Source: Emiliania huxleyi CCMP1516
Lineage: Eukaryota; Haptophyta; Isochrysidales; Noelaerhabdaceae
Assembly (NCBI RefSeq): GCF_000372725.1
Contig: NW_005198966.1
Coordinates: 316,247-380,246 of the forward strand
Length of the DNA stretch: 64,000 bases
Direction: 5' to 3'
Shown: in pieces, positions 41,100-50,315 of the stretch
Layout of the letters: each line of letters begins with the position of its first letter
Numbering within the stretch: the first letter of the stretch is position 1
Position numbers and translations under genes: made by a program
The notes under the pieces: generated by a model
The model's input: the letters and a program-made list of their open reading frames with translations, nothing else
Databases searched by the model: none
What the model was told of the DNA's origin: nothing

Positions 41100-41669
41100 C
41101 ATGCAGCTGAATGCATCCTGCTATACGGGTGCGAGTGCTGGGCGCTCACCGAGCGCCTCCTCCACCGTCTCCGCGTCTTCCACGCACAGTGCGTGCGTGC
41201 GATGTGTCGTGTCACTCGCAAGCACGTGTGGGAGCACCACATCACGACTGGCGAACTCTGCGCCAGGCTAGGTCTCGACTTCATCGACTACTACATCGAC
41301 CGACGCCGGCTGGGCTGGCTCGGGCATGTCAGCAGGATGGATTTCAATCGCCTACCTCGTCGCATGCTCTCATCGTGGGTGCCTCACGGCCGGCCGATCG
41401 GGTGCCCCAACATGACGTTTGGGCGCAGCATCCGCACCGCGCTCGACAAGTTCCACATCGACCGCTCGAGGTGGCCCGAGCTCGCCGCCGATCGCTCGGC
41501 CTGGCGCCAGACGCTGGAGAACAGGCGCCCGCCCGACGCCTTCTTTGCCATGCCGGCGAGGGCTAGGCCGCCCTCCCCGCGCATTGCGCGCACTAAACCA
41601 GTGCGCTCATGCTTGGCGAGAACCAATGCAGCGATGGACATCTCGCTACAGGCGCTCGCGGGGTCGTGA
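41100..41669 (+). mobile_element. 5'-truncated LINE (RTE-like tail of the reverse-transcriptase ORF)
   Basis: The frame opens with ILLYGCECWALTERLLHRL and continues RVFHAQCVRAMCRVTRKHVW, LCARLGLDFIDYYIDRRRLG and WLGHVSRMDFNRLPRRML. This is the conserved C-terminal tail of non-LTR reverse transcriptases. The reverse-transcriptase core and endonuclease are absent, so this is a typical 5'-truncated copy. The remaining 185-codon frame is intact to its stop at 41669, suggesting a fairly young insertion. Confidence 0.78.
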
Positions 41670-41984
41670 GTGGGGGTCCCCACTGCTGCCCCTCTGACTA
41701 TACATTTGTCTGTGGTGATGCCTTTCCCTGAGAACGCACACAACGCCTCGTGTGTAATGCCCTGTGTTCCGCGAGTGCGTGTGCCCCGTCGTCCATGCTA
41801 GGACGTGTGTAACACTGACTGACATGCAGCTGAATGAACAGATCTCCATCCATAGAGGTCCTCACCACTAAACCGCAAATGAACGAGAGGCTCCGCTCCT
41901 AAAAAAAAGGTATTGCAACCCATCGCGAGGATGAGCTCGGCCTCAAGGAAGCTCGACAAAATATGGTCCTCGCATCTCCTCAAG

Positions 41985-42245
41985 AGAGAGGTCCTGTCCT
42001 CACGCATACTGAGGACCTCGTCCACGAGGACCTCTCGTGTCTGATGAGGACCTCTGTGTTTGTGAGGACCTCTCTCCCGCCGACGGACCCCCCAAGTGCC
42101 AAGACGTAGCAGCCCAACCGTCGTGCTCCACCCGCGCTGCGCCTTTGCGCTCAGATCGAACGGGGGTACCGATCGCGACTCCCTCGCTCGGTCTCTTTCT
42201 TGCTCCCCCAAACCGTCCGCCCCCGACGGAGTCGAGTGACTGCAT
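41985..42245 (+). repeat. Dispersed segment R4b, copy 2
   Basis: Five GAGGACCTC/GAGGTCCT motifs followed by ~175 bp similar to 40555-40735. Confidence 0.7.
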
Positions 42246-42451
42246 CAATGTCCTTGTGTAGAATTTTTCTTTTCCTCGGGATGTTGTGCGTGGTCGAGAG
42301 AAAAGGGGCCTTGCTTGGTTTTTGAGTCCAAATTCATGCAGCCATTCTTTTTTTGCCAAAAATCTTTCACAGCCCTCACGATTTCTTTTCCTTGTTCTTT
42401 CCGGTTCTTGTTTTTAAAACTCCGCTTCTTTCTCCTTTTTCTTTTCTTGGT

Positions 42452-42648
42452 CGTTCTTCACAGGCAATCGCAGAGCAGGTTGTGAATGAGCTTGCCTGTG
42501 GCGGGGGCGGGCGGGTGCACGGAGCTAAGTGCCTCGCCGCCCTCGCAGGAGTCGCTTAGGCGGCTCCCGTGGTGTACCTGTGTTAGTGCCAGTGCGCGCC
42601 AGTCCCGTGCCCAGTGTTGTGCGAGGGAGCTTTGTTGTAAAATTCTTT
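42452..42648 (+). repeat. Dispersed repeat R2, copy 2
   Basis: A full-length copy matching 18720-18928 over about 195 bp, including the TTGTAAAATTCTTT end. Confidence 0.88.
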
Positions 42649-42667
42649 TCGTTTAGGAATTTTTTTA

Positions 42668-42760
42668 CCGTCCTCGCGGGAGTCGCTTAGGCGGCTCCAG
42701 TGGTGTACCTGTGTTAGTGCCAGTGCGCGCCAGTCCCGTGCCCAGTGTTGTGCGAGGGAG
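42668..42760 (+). repeat. Dispersed repeat R2, partial copy 3
   Basis: The 3' half of R2, only 20 bp after copy 2, in the same orientation. Confidence 0.85.
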
Positions 42761-43425
42761 TTTGCAGTGCCGAGGTGCGACCCAGCAATGCAATACAGCT
42801 GTGCGCAGCTGTGTTTCACTTTCACTGGGTTTCAGTCACTGTGTGTGTGCACACAGAGCTGTCGCCGAGCAGCCTGAGGCGCGATTGTTTGCGCACTTTG
42901 AAACACTTTGAAACAGCTTGGCTTAGAGACATAGACACGGCCCAGGTCACAGGTGACAGCAGGTCAGAGCTCAAAGGTCAAAGGTCAGAGCTTACTGTTA
43001 CTCAGCGTGTCACTGTCAGGCACTGAGGCACCGCCACAGGCACCCAGCAGCCCGGGGCCCAGCCCCAGATCGAGCAAGACACAGAGCGCGCCGAGCAGCC
43101 CCGCCCTCGGGCCCTTGCCCCCACTACTATTATGCGGCACACTACTATTGTGCGGCTCGGCGTCTGTAACACTGCGTGTCTTGTGCTCTCCGTGGTAAAG
43201 CCGCACTGTCTCTCCTCTCTCCGTAGCCGCGTCGGTGTACCACTAGTATGCACCATGCACATGCACGTGTGTTCATTCTTCGAGAAGGTATTTGGCACCG
43301 ACTCGAACTTCCCACCTTGATGCATCGACGACCAGACAACCCTCACAACCATAACGTCATCAGAACTGCCGCGCTGGCGAGGGGCGATAAGAATACGCCC
43401 ACGAAGGCACACAGCGTCCTTGAAT

Positions 43426-43719
43426 TCATCGCCGGTGCTTCAGCTTGCCGCGTTGCTTCTTGAGCTCGTCTCCGCTGGGCCCGGACGCAGGAGTGGCACC
43501 GGTCAGCGTCGGCCCGTTGCCTCCCCTTTTGGGCTTCGGGTTTTGTGGGAGACGCTTATTCTTCAGCGGGTCCTCGACATGCTTCAGCTTTTTCTTCTGC
43601 TTGATGCCGTCCTTCCGCCACTTCTCTAGCTGCGGGTCTTTGAAGCCGTTCTTCTTGCGGGCGGCGTAGTCATCAGCCTCAGCCCTATACTGCGCCGCCT
43701 TGCTGTCGCCACAGCCCAT
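43426..43719 (-). CDS. Small basic protein with N-myristoylation/palmitoylation start
   Basis: A single exon of 97 residues starting MGCGDSKAAQYRAEADDYAA. Gly2 and Cys3 with Ser at position 6 form a classic N-myristoylation plus palmitoylation signal, predicting membrane attachment. The rest is Lys/Arg-rich (EKWRKDGIKQKKKLKH, LKKQRGKLKHRR) without a known domain. A 110-bp GT/CA microsatellite lies 70 bp upstream of its start, in the presumed promoter. Confidence 0.65.
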   Translation of the reverse strand: MGCGDSKAAQYRAEADDYAARKKNGFKDPQLEKWRKDGIKQKKKLKHVEDPLKNKRLPQNPKPKRGGNGPTLTGATPASGPSGDELKKQRGKLKHRR

Positions 43720-43784
43720 CGTCGAAAGCGCACTGAGGGGTGCAATGAAAAAAAATGCGCCGCTTGCGTTCACGGTTAAAAATA

Positions 43785-43903
<119 letters not shown>

Positions 43904-43904
43904 T

Positions 43905-44001
43905 ATAGCCGCTCCACCACGCACGTAGGGCTCGCTTGAGTTATAAAACGGATACAGAGGCCAAAATCTGTACTAAGTAAGATTTTGATACCCCCAAGGT
44001 T
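43905..44001 (+). repeat. Dispersed repeat R3, copy 1
   Basis: CCACGCACGTAGGGCTCGCT, then TATAAAACGGATACAGAGGC, then AAGATTTTGATACCCCCAAG; also at 46504-46604 and 48660-48724. Confidence 0.88.
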
Positions 44002-44136
44002 GGCGGGACGAGGGCGGCGAATTGGCACAGAGCTCAGAGCCGACTAGTCGGAGTGCCGTGGTACTGCGTCCGCTGCCGCTGGCTGCAGCTGGCTGCCGCC
44101 GGCTGCCGCTGGCTGGCTGCCGGGCGCCCGCCGCAA

Positions 44137-45394
44137 ATGGAAAACGAGGACTACGTGGTGGCGGCGGCCGCGGGGGCCGCTGGCACACGAGGCGCTCGCC
44201 GCCTCCGCCGCGACGCGGTGAGGCACAGAGAATGGAGAGCCGAGCGCATCGGCGCATTGTGCCATCGCGTTGCGGTCAGGGCCTCGGCTACGGAGAGCGG
44301 GGCGGAGGAGGATGAGGCCGGGGCGGCGTGGAAGTGGAACATAGACGGAGGGGAGCTCTTCGAGGAATGCCTCCGCAGGGCCAAGCTGGAGGGGCATCTG
44401 CCGGATACTGTCCCGTTTTGCTGTTCACAGCTAGGGACGGCCTCTGCGGGAAAGTCAAACCACCCCCACCTCCCTCCCTCCCCACCACCACAGGCAAACC
44501 TTCGGCTCCCGCTCAGAGGCTCGCCGCGCCCGTGCGGCGCGCCGAGGCGGCGCCGAGGCCGGCGCCTTGCACCCGGCCCGCGGCCGGCACCGCCTCGCCC
44601 CACAACTGACCGCCCTGCGGCCCCTGCGCAGGCGTACCACAGGCGTCGCTCAAAAAGCGACGCCGGGTGTGGGCTGCTCCCTTGACCCGTCACCCGCCGC
44701 GCCCGCGCCCGGCCGCCTCACCGCTCACGGAGCGTGCTCGCCGCCGCCGCCGCGCGTCCCGCGCCGCCACGCATGCCCCTTGCCCTGACGCGCGCTCTGT
44801 GCAGCGGCGCAGAGCGCGCGTCCCTGGCACAGACGGAGCAGCGGCCGCGCCAGCGGTCGCTGCTCCGCCCCCCCGTCGCGCGCGCCGCGCGCGCGCTGCC
44901 GCCGCCGCCGCCGCCGCCGCCCCCTCCTCGCCGTCTTCCCCACCCTACCCTCTGTTGCGTGCGCCGCGCAGCCGCGCTGCGCGCCCCCGCCCCCGCCCCC
45001 GCCCCCGCTCCCAAGCGCCCCTTCCCCGGTAGGTGTGCGGAGAAAGTAGAACCAATCGAGAGGTGGCAGAAGCCGCCGTGTGTGACACATATTGCGGCAC
45101 GTGTGCCGGCAGCGGCCAGCGCGCGCGCGCAGCGGCCAGCGCAACAGGCTGACCGAACAGGCGTTTCAAACAGCAAACGGGACGGCCTGCGCAGCCTCTA
45201 ACTATCTCATGCGCGGCTGCCCTTTCAGCGGGCAGACGGCCCTGACGCGGAGCCTGCTGCGCGCGCTGACTCTTCCTTACGTGACACGGGCACTCAACGG
45301 CGACTTTCCAGGATCAGACCTGAAGGTAGCGGAGGAGGCGCACATCGCCAGTCTGGACGCGTATTGCAAATGGCCCGGGGCTCCGACGCGCTAA
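44137..45394 (+). CDS. Hypothetical spliced gene of unknown function
   Basis: A first exon from ATG 44137 (MENEDYVVAAAAGAAGTRGA) runs to about 44450 through AWKWNIDGGELFEECLRRAK. A last exon near 45195-45394 reads GCPFSGQTALTRSLLRALTL and SDLKVAEEAHIASLDAYCKW. The GC-rich middle (44480-45180) could hold further exons. The splice sites were not resolved, and these could be two unrelated fragments. It ends 53 bp before the F-box gene, on the same strand. Confidence 0.35.
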
Positions 45395-45446
45395 AGTTCA
45401 TTCACACGCACTAAATTTAGCCCAAGATCTTGGACGCCGCAGACAC

Positions 45447-46391
45447 ATGGCCGAGGCCCTTCCTCCCGACCTCGTTGCGCACGTCGGTCGGTTCCTGTCG
45501 CTGGCATCGCTCGTCTGCAGCACCGCGGTGAGACGAAGCTGGCGACGAGCACTCAAGGATAACGACACCGTCTGGCGGGCGGTGTGCGCGTCGGAGTGGC
45601 CCGAGCGGAGTGAGTGGCAAGTCGCAGCACCCACCTGGCGGGACCGCTGCTACATATACAAGAGCGTGCTGCCACGAGGGGTGCTCCTCGAGCTTCCGCA
45701 GTCTTTTCTCGACGGGTGGGTGTGCCACATGGACCGGCCATATGCCGCTGGGCGGCATCTTGAAGAATGGGCCGAAGAACACGACCGGCCTCAGACCGAG
45801 CACCCGGCCATCACCCACCCGGCTGATCTAGACAGCGTGCCCGCGGGCACCTTTGTCTTCGTTGGCGCACGCGCACCTGACGGGAGTCTGGAGATGGGCG
45901 CAGTGGGCGTCCGCGACGCCGTCTTTGCGTACACCGGACAACCCCCTGCCTTGCGTGAGTCACACATTGCTCAGGAGCACAACGGCCTGTACTGGTACCG
46001 CGTGCGGACGGGAGGAAACGACGGGGTCGACGACGACGATGTCGATCACGGTTCACCAGATGAAGATGGTGCCTTTGGGTTCGCGAGCGTGCCGGCCGTG
46101 CTTTTGAGCACTTCCGACTGCGAAGACTTGGGCGAAGCAAACGAGGAGCGCGGCAGGCGCCGACTAAGCTGGGCACTCGACGGCGTCTCGGACGGATGGC
46201 GCTGCGGCCTCATCAGCGGTGACAACTTCTCGTCTCGATCAGTTCCCCGTCGGTATCAGCATCCGCATGACAACGACAACTTTGATTACGTTGTGGAGGG
46301 CGCATGCTTGGATGGCTACCGGAAGCTGATTTACTACCTGCGCCTGAGCGATCCTGCGCAGGTGCGCCGTCTGCTGGCGTGCCGCAGCTAA
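45447..46391 (+). CDS. F-box protein
   Basis: A single exon of 314 residues. The N-terminal ALPPDLVAHVGRFLSLASLV ... WRRALKDNDTVWRAVCASEW is an F-box (SKP1-binding), implying an SCF ubiquitin-ligase subunit. The remainder (FVFVGARAPDGSLE, WALDGVSDGWRCGLI, YRKLIYYLRLSDPAQ) is unrecognised and presumably recognises substrate. The start is the first Met of the open frame, directly before the F-box. An AATAAA lies 68 bp after the stop, followed by GAAA repeats. Confidence 0.83.
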   Translation: MAEALPPDLVAHVGRFLSLASLVCSTAVRRSWRRALKDNDTVWRAVCASEWPERSEWQVAAPTWRDRCYIYKSVLPRGVLLELPQSFLDGWVCHMDRPYAAGRHLEEWAEEHDRPQTEHPAITHPADLDSVPAGTFVFVGARAPDGSLEMGAVGVRDAVFAYTGQPPALRESHIAQEHNGLYWYRVRTGGNDGVDDDDVDHGSPDEDGAFGFASVPAVLLSTSDCEDLGEANEERGRRRLSWALDGVSDGWRCGLISGDNFSSRSVPRRYQHPHDNDNFDYVVEGACLDGYRKLIYYLRLSDPAQVRRLLACRS

Positions 46392-46503
46392 TCGGATACA
46401 AGGGGCAGGTTCGTTCGCGATGCTCTCTGTGTTTGATGAAAACTCAATATTTGAAATTAATAAAGAAAGAAAGAAAGAACGGGCACTTCTACTGTGAGAT
46501 GGT

Positions 46504-46604
46504 AGCCGCTCCGCCACGCACGTAGGGCTCGCTTGAGTTACGACTGTATAAAACGGATACAGAGGCCAAAATCTGTACTGTACTAAGATTTTGATACCCC
46601 CAAG
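46504..46604 (+). repeat. Dispersed repeat R3, copy 2
   Basis: It lies about 110 bp after the F-box gene and matches 43905-44001 over nearly its whole length. Confidence 0.88.
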
Positions 46605-46637
46605 CACCCGATTTCCAGAGAATTTCGCGAGTTTCAG

Positions 46638-46678
<41 letters not shown>

Positions 46679-47509
46679 TTCCCCGAGTTTCAGAAGGTTT
46701 CTCTAGATTCCACATGTCACGAGACTACGACACGGACTATGTAGCGAATTCTATGTAGTGCTCCAAGTGCGGGCGCCGGTTGATACTGGGCTGGGTTTTT
46801 AGGCATTGTGGGGTTGGCACTCCCATCGACCCTCATGACCTCCTGCGGTCTCTGAGATGGACACCAGTGGGTGTGGGACCACAGTCAGGATACACTCGAA
46901 GGCTGGGTAAGCAGTAGAGGTCGATACTCGACGCGTCCCACATGGTCTGTGTCGCTGTCGGCACGCTGTCGACAGGACGTCGAGCGACACCGGTGGCAGT
47001 GCCACCCAGGAGTGGTCGGGCGGTCTCCCGTCATGAGAGAGCCACCATGTGATCCGTATGATGATTCCTGACAACCGCCTCAGTCAACTTTCGTCACAGT
47101 TCCCGCTCTGAGAGGAGCTGCGGGTCAGTTCGACAGCTGGAGCTGTGTCGCCGGATTGCGGCGGCCTGCCTCCGGAGGTGCCTCTAGGTGGACATTTTTT
47201 GGTCACCGTGAGAGAACGCGTTCGAATTTTCACTCCGGAACTTCAACTGAGCACGCGCACCGGCCAGGGCTACAATAGTGCCAGTGAGGCGGAGGCGCGA
47301 GTCGGAAGGCCGCGACCGTGACTTGTGTTGATGGTTCGATCCTCCCCAGAGTCGAACTGGCAGCCACGTAACTTGGGCCAGGTACCAATTTTGTCGAATT
47401 TATTTCAAAATCTGCAGGCGCGGAGCGCCTGCGAAAATTTTGAAGAAATTTGCAGTCGGGCCTGATTTTCATCAAGATCTTTCAAATTTGCGGTGTGGAG
47501 GTGGGGGGT
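46605..47509. other. Intergenic, no gene seen
   Basis: It includes a GATA microsatellite (46641-46678) and unique-looking sequence. A T-arm-like TTCGACTC near 47350 (minus strand) has no matching tRNA A box. Confidence 0.5.
46641..46678 (+). repeat. GATA tetranucleotide repeat
   Basis: About nine units. Confidence 0.95.
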
Positions 47510-47570
47510 GGGTTAGGTTAGGGTTATTAGGGTTAGAGGGTTAGGGTTAGGGTTAGGGTTAGGGTCAGGG
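47510..47570 (+). repeat. Interstitial telomeric repeat (TTAGGG)n, degenerate
   Basis: Several TTAGGG units with small variants (TTATTAGGG, TTAGAGGG). Confidence 0.92.
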
Positions 47571-47572
47571 TT

Positions 47573-47812
47573 GTCTGGTTGTGTCTGTATATGCCAGCGT
47601 TGCAGGGTTCTGCGCTGGTATCTGGCCCCACAGCGCCGACGACTAAGACTCAGCCCCACACGCTGACCTAGGGTTAGGGTTAGGGTTAGGGTTAGGGTTA
47701 GGGTTAGGGTTAGGGTTAGTCTTCTTGTGTTTGTATGCCAGCGTTGCAGAGTTCTGCGCTGGGATCTGGCCCCAGCGCCGACGAGTAAGACTCAGCACCG
47801 CACGCTGACCCC
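47573..47812 (+). repeat. ~90-bp direct repeat interleaved with telomeric arrays
   Basis: A segment with ATGCCAGCGTTGCAG, TCTGCGCTGG and AAGACTCAGC follows each telomeric array (about 47580-47667 and 47725-47812). The telomere array and this spacer thus form a repeating unit. Confidence 0.85.
47669..47719 (+). repeat. Interstitial telomeric repeat (TTAGGG)n, near perfect
   Basis: About eight perfect TTAGGG units. Confidence 0.95.
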
Positions 47813-48476
47813 ACCAAATGCCGCCTCAGGGCGCCAGGCCGCCAGCCACTTCTTACACGCGGCCGGCGCCCTCTCGCGGCAAAAGGGTCGAGCGAGCGGG
47901 CAGAGTCGCGATGTCTGCGCACCCGCGTGCCGATGGGCGGCACACGCAACCGAGAGAGGCCCTGTCACGCCGCCAGTAGCGTTCTCCGCACTCCCCACGC
48001 CACCAATTGCCGCCTCAGGGCGCCAGCCACCTCCTTACACGATTACACGCGGCCGGCGCCCTCTCGCGGCAAAAGGGTCGAGCGAGCGGGCAGAGTCGCG
48101 CGATGTCTGCGCACCCGCGTGCCGATGGGCGGCACACGCAACCGAGAGAGGCCCTGTCACGCCGCCAGTAGCGTTCCGCACTCCCCACGCCACCAATTGC
48201 CGCCTCAGGGCGCCAGCCACCTCTTATACACGCGGCCGGCGCCCTCTCGCGGCAAAAGGATCGAGCGAGCGGGCAGAGTCGCGCGTTGTCTGCGCACCCG
48301 CGTGCCGATGGGCGGCACACGCAACCGAGAGAGGCCCTGTCACGCCGCCAGTAGCGTTCCGCACTCCCCACGCCACCAATTGCCGCCTCAGGGCGCCAGC
48401 CACCTCTTACACGCGGCCGGCGCCCTCTCGCGGCAAAAGGGTCGAGCGAGCGGGCAGAGTCGCGATGTCCCTGCGC
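47811..48476 (+). repeat. ~187-bp satellite, 3.5 tandem copies
   Basis: Monomers start at 47811, 48000, 48190 and 48373 (189, 190 and 183 bp, last partial). Each contains CCGCCTCAGGGCGCCAG, GGCAAAAGG(G/A)TCGAGCGAGC and GCCCTGTCACGCCGCC. Some reading frames stay open across monomers, but nothing indicates a gene. Confidence 0.93.
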
Positions 48477-48659
48477 ACATGGGTGTTCGCCGCCTATATG
48501 CTCTATCCTGTGCCAAGACGGACACATTTTGACAATCAAAATCTACCTCAAAATTTGCGGCCGCCCCTCGAAATTTGCTGATCAAAATTTGCGGTGGCCC
48601 GGATCGAAACCTGTACTTTGGCCAACACGTAACTGCACTCCAAGTGCTCCAAGTGCGGG

Positions 48660-48724
48660 GGCCACGCACGTAGGGCTCGCTTGAGTTATAAAACGGATAT
48701 AGAGGCCAAAATCTGTACTAATCT
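48660..48724 (+). repeat. Dispersed repeat R3, copy 3 (partial)
   Basis: It begins CCACGCACGTAGGGCTCGCT and ends after AAAATCTGTACTAA. Confidence 0.85.
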
Positions 48725-49229
48725 ATCTATCTTCAAATATTGTTAGGGGGCTATTAATGAATGGGCTTTGACAGCTAAACGTTCTTGGTTATGTGCCTAC
48801 GGCTAGTTCCATTTCACTCTGACACGCTAATCTTGAAAACGTCCAACGGAGCTCCGTGTTGCTCCCAGCGCCCTCCCCCGCGCTTCCTGCGGCCATGGCC
48901 GATGATACTAGTATGAGAGGTCATCTGGCTACCGCGAGCGCGACTCAACTCGCCGACGTCGTCCGATGATTGTGCCTCAAAGTCAGCCTCCGGAGGCTAT
49001 CGTGGGGTCGAGCCGGCAGTAGCCGTGACATGTGGTTCCACCACCCCTCGTATGCTTTGCCTCTGACCGCCACCGTTCCCAGGCTGCCAAATGGGATGGA
49101 AAGGAAGGCTCGGCGAGCGTATAGAAGCGTGCTCGACCTCGTCGTGGCAACCTGCACGGCAGCGCTGGTAGGCGCGATGTGAGCGTCGTGCCACCTGACC
49201 CGAGACGGGTCGCAGGCGTCGTACCGAGC

Positions 49230-49483
49230 GCGTCGAGACCGTGTCCTGATGTGATCTGCACGGGTGAGTCACGTCGGCGTCAAAGGAGCGACGTGCGACC
49301 TGTCAGAGCTTGATCTCCGATCTCAGCGGCGTCGAGTCGTCTCCGGCGCGCGACAAAGGTACATCCCCAGGACGCGCAGAAGGCAGCTGCGATCGGAGAT
49401 AAAGCTCTGACAGGTCGCACGTCGCTCCTTTGACGCCGACGTGACTCACCCGTGCAGATCACATGGGGACACGGTCCCGACGC
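49230..49483. repeat. Inverted repeat, ~90-bp arms, ~67-bp spacer
   Basis: 49230-49322 and 49390-49483 are near-perfect reverse complements, differing at only a few positions. The right arm ends 34 bp before the gap. Confidence 0.88.
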
Positions 49484-49517
49484 TTGGGCATTTTTGCGTA
49501 CAGGTAGTAATCACGGT

Positions 49518-49617
49518 NNNNNNNNNNNNNNNNNNNNNNNNNNNNNNNNNNNNNNNNNNNNNNNNNNNNNNNNNNNNNNNNNNNNNNNNNNNNNNNNNNN
49601 NNNNNNNNNNNNNNNNN
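49518..49617. other. Assembly gap (100 N)
   Basis: Exactly 100 N, flanked on both sides by palindromic sequence. Confidence 0.99.
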
Positions 49618-50268
49618 CTTCGCAGTTTCTCGCAATTCTCGCAGCGACCTTCATTCCTTCATATGCCGCCTCGCGGTCTTCTCACTCTCGTCGTTCTCTC
49701 TCCACTGCTGTTTCCTCCTGTCCGCCGCCGTCGTCGATGCCGTCTGTCTTTCATTTTGACGGGCCCGCGGGTGCATGTTTGTTTTATGACAACGAAGAAC
49801 GCTTGTTCTTATTGCCCTTAATCCGTGTGCGACCTTTCTTTGTGGACAAATTATTCTTAACGGTCGTCGCAGCTGCCTCTGGAAGGCACCGAGATGTACC
49901 TTTTTCGCGCAATGGTCAAAATCAAGGTTTTGTAACGCGAGCTGTGCCACAGTGAAATGGAACTAGCCTACCGCTACCAAGTGACTCCCCGAGCATTTGT
50001 GGTGAAGAGGGAGCTGAGACGAACGTAAAGAATAATTTGTCCACAAAGAAAGGTCGCACACGGATTAAGGGCAATAAGAACAAGCGTTCTTCGTTGTCAT
50101 AAAACAAACATGCACCCGCGGGCCCGTCAAAATGAAAGACAGACGGCATCGACGACGGCGGCGGACAGGAGGAAACAGCAGTGGAGAGAGAACGACGAGA
50201 GTGAGAAGACCGCGAGGCGGCATATGAAGGAATGAAGGTCGCTGCGAGAATTGCGAGAAACTGCGAAG
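49618..50268. repeat. Large inverted repeat, ~240-bp arms
   Basis: 49618 to about 49855 and about 50030 to 50268 read as identical reverse complements; weaker similarity continues into the ~170-bp spacer. The outer ends resemble the 5' part of R1 (18430 and 51927). The left arm starts at the gap edge, so it may extend further. Confidence 0.9.
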
Positions 50269-50315
50269 AGAGATAGGTGGTGCTCCTGCCCGTGTCCGGG
50301 TGTGGAGTCGCCCTC

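Larger units (their letters stand above)
41670..43425. other. Repeat-rich intergenic region
   Basis: It contains R4b copy 2 (41985-42245) and two R2 copies (42452-42648 and 42668-42760). The remainder, 42770-43425, shows no gene I can support. Confidence 0.6.
48477..50315. other. Non-coding region with hairpins and a gap
   Basis: No gene. It contains R3 copy 3 (48660-48724), CTCCAAGTGCTCCAAGTGC at about 48634, and two large inverted repeats around the second gap. Confidence 0.6.

Noticed and set aside
46459-46464. AATAAA as a polyadenylation signal of the F-box gene
   Set aside because: It merges into a GAAA simple repeat, and the signal used by this organism is not known from the window.
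47330-47370. tRNA-like T-arm (TTCGACTC) on the minus strand, and a similar motif near 48600
   Set aside because: No matching A box, acceptor stem or anticodon arm could be folded by eye.
47811-48476. Possible CRISPR-like array
   Set aside because: Whole ~187-bp monomers repeat with no unique spacers, and the context is eukaryotic.
47727-48581. A 284-codon frame across the 187-bp satellite
   Set aside because: Monomer lengths (189, 190, 183) are not consistently multiples of three and the peptide has no domain character. Satellite DNA explains it.
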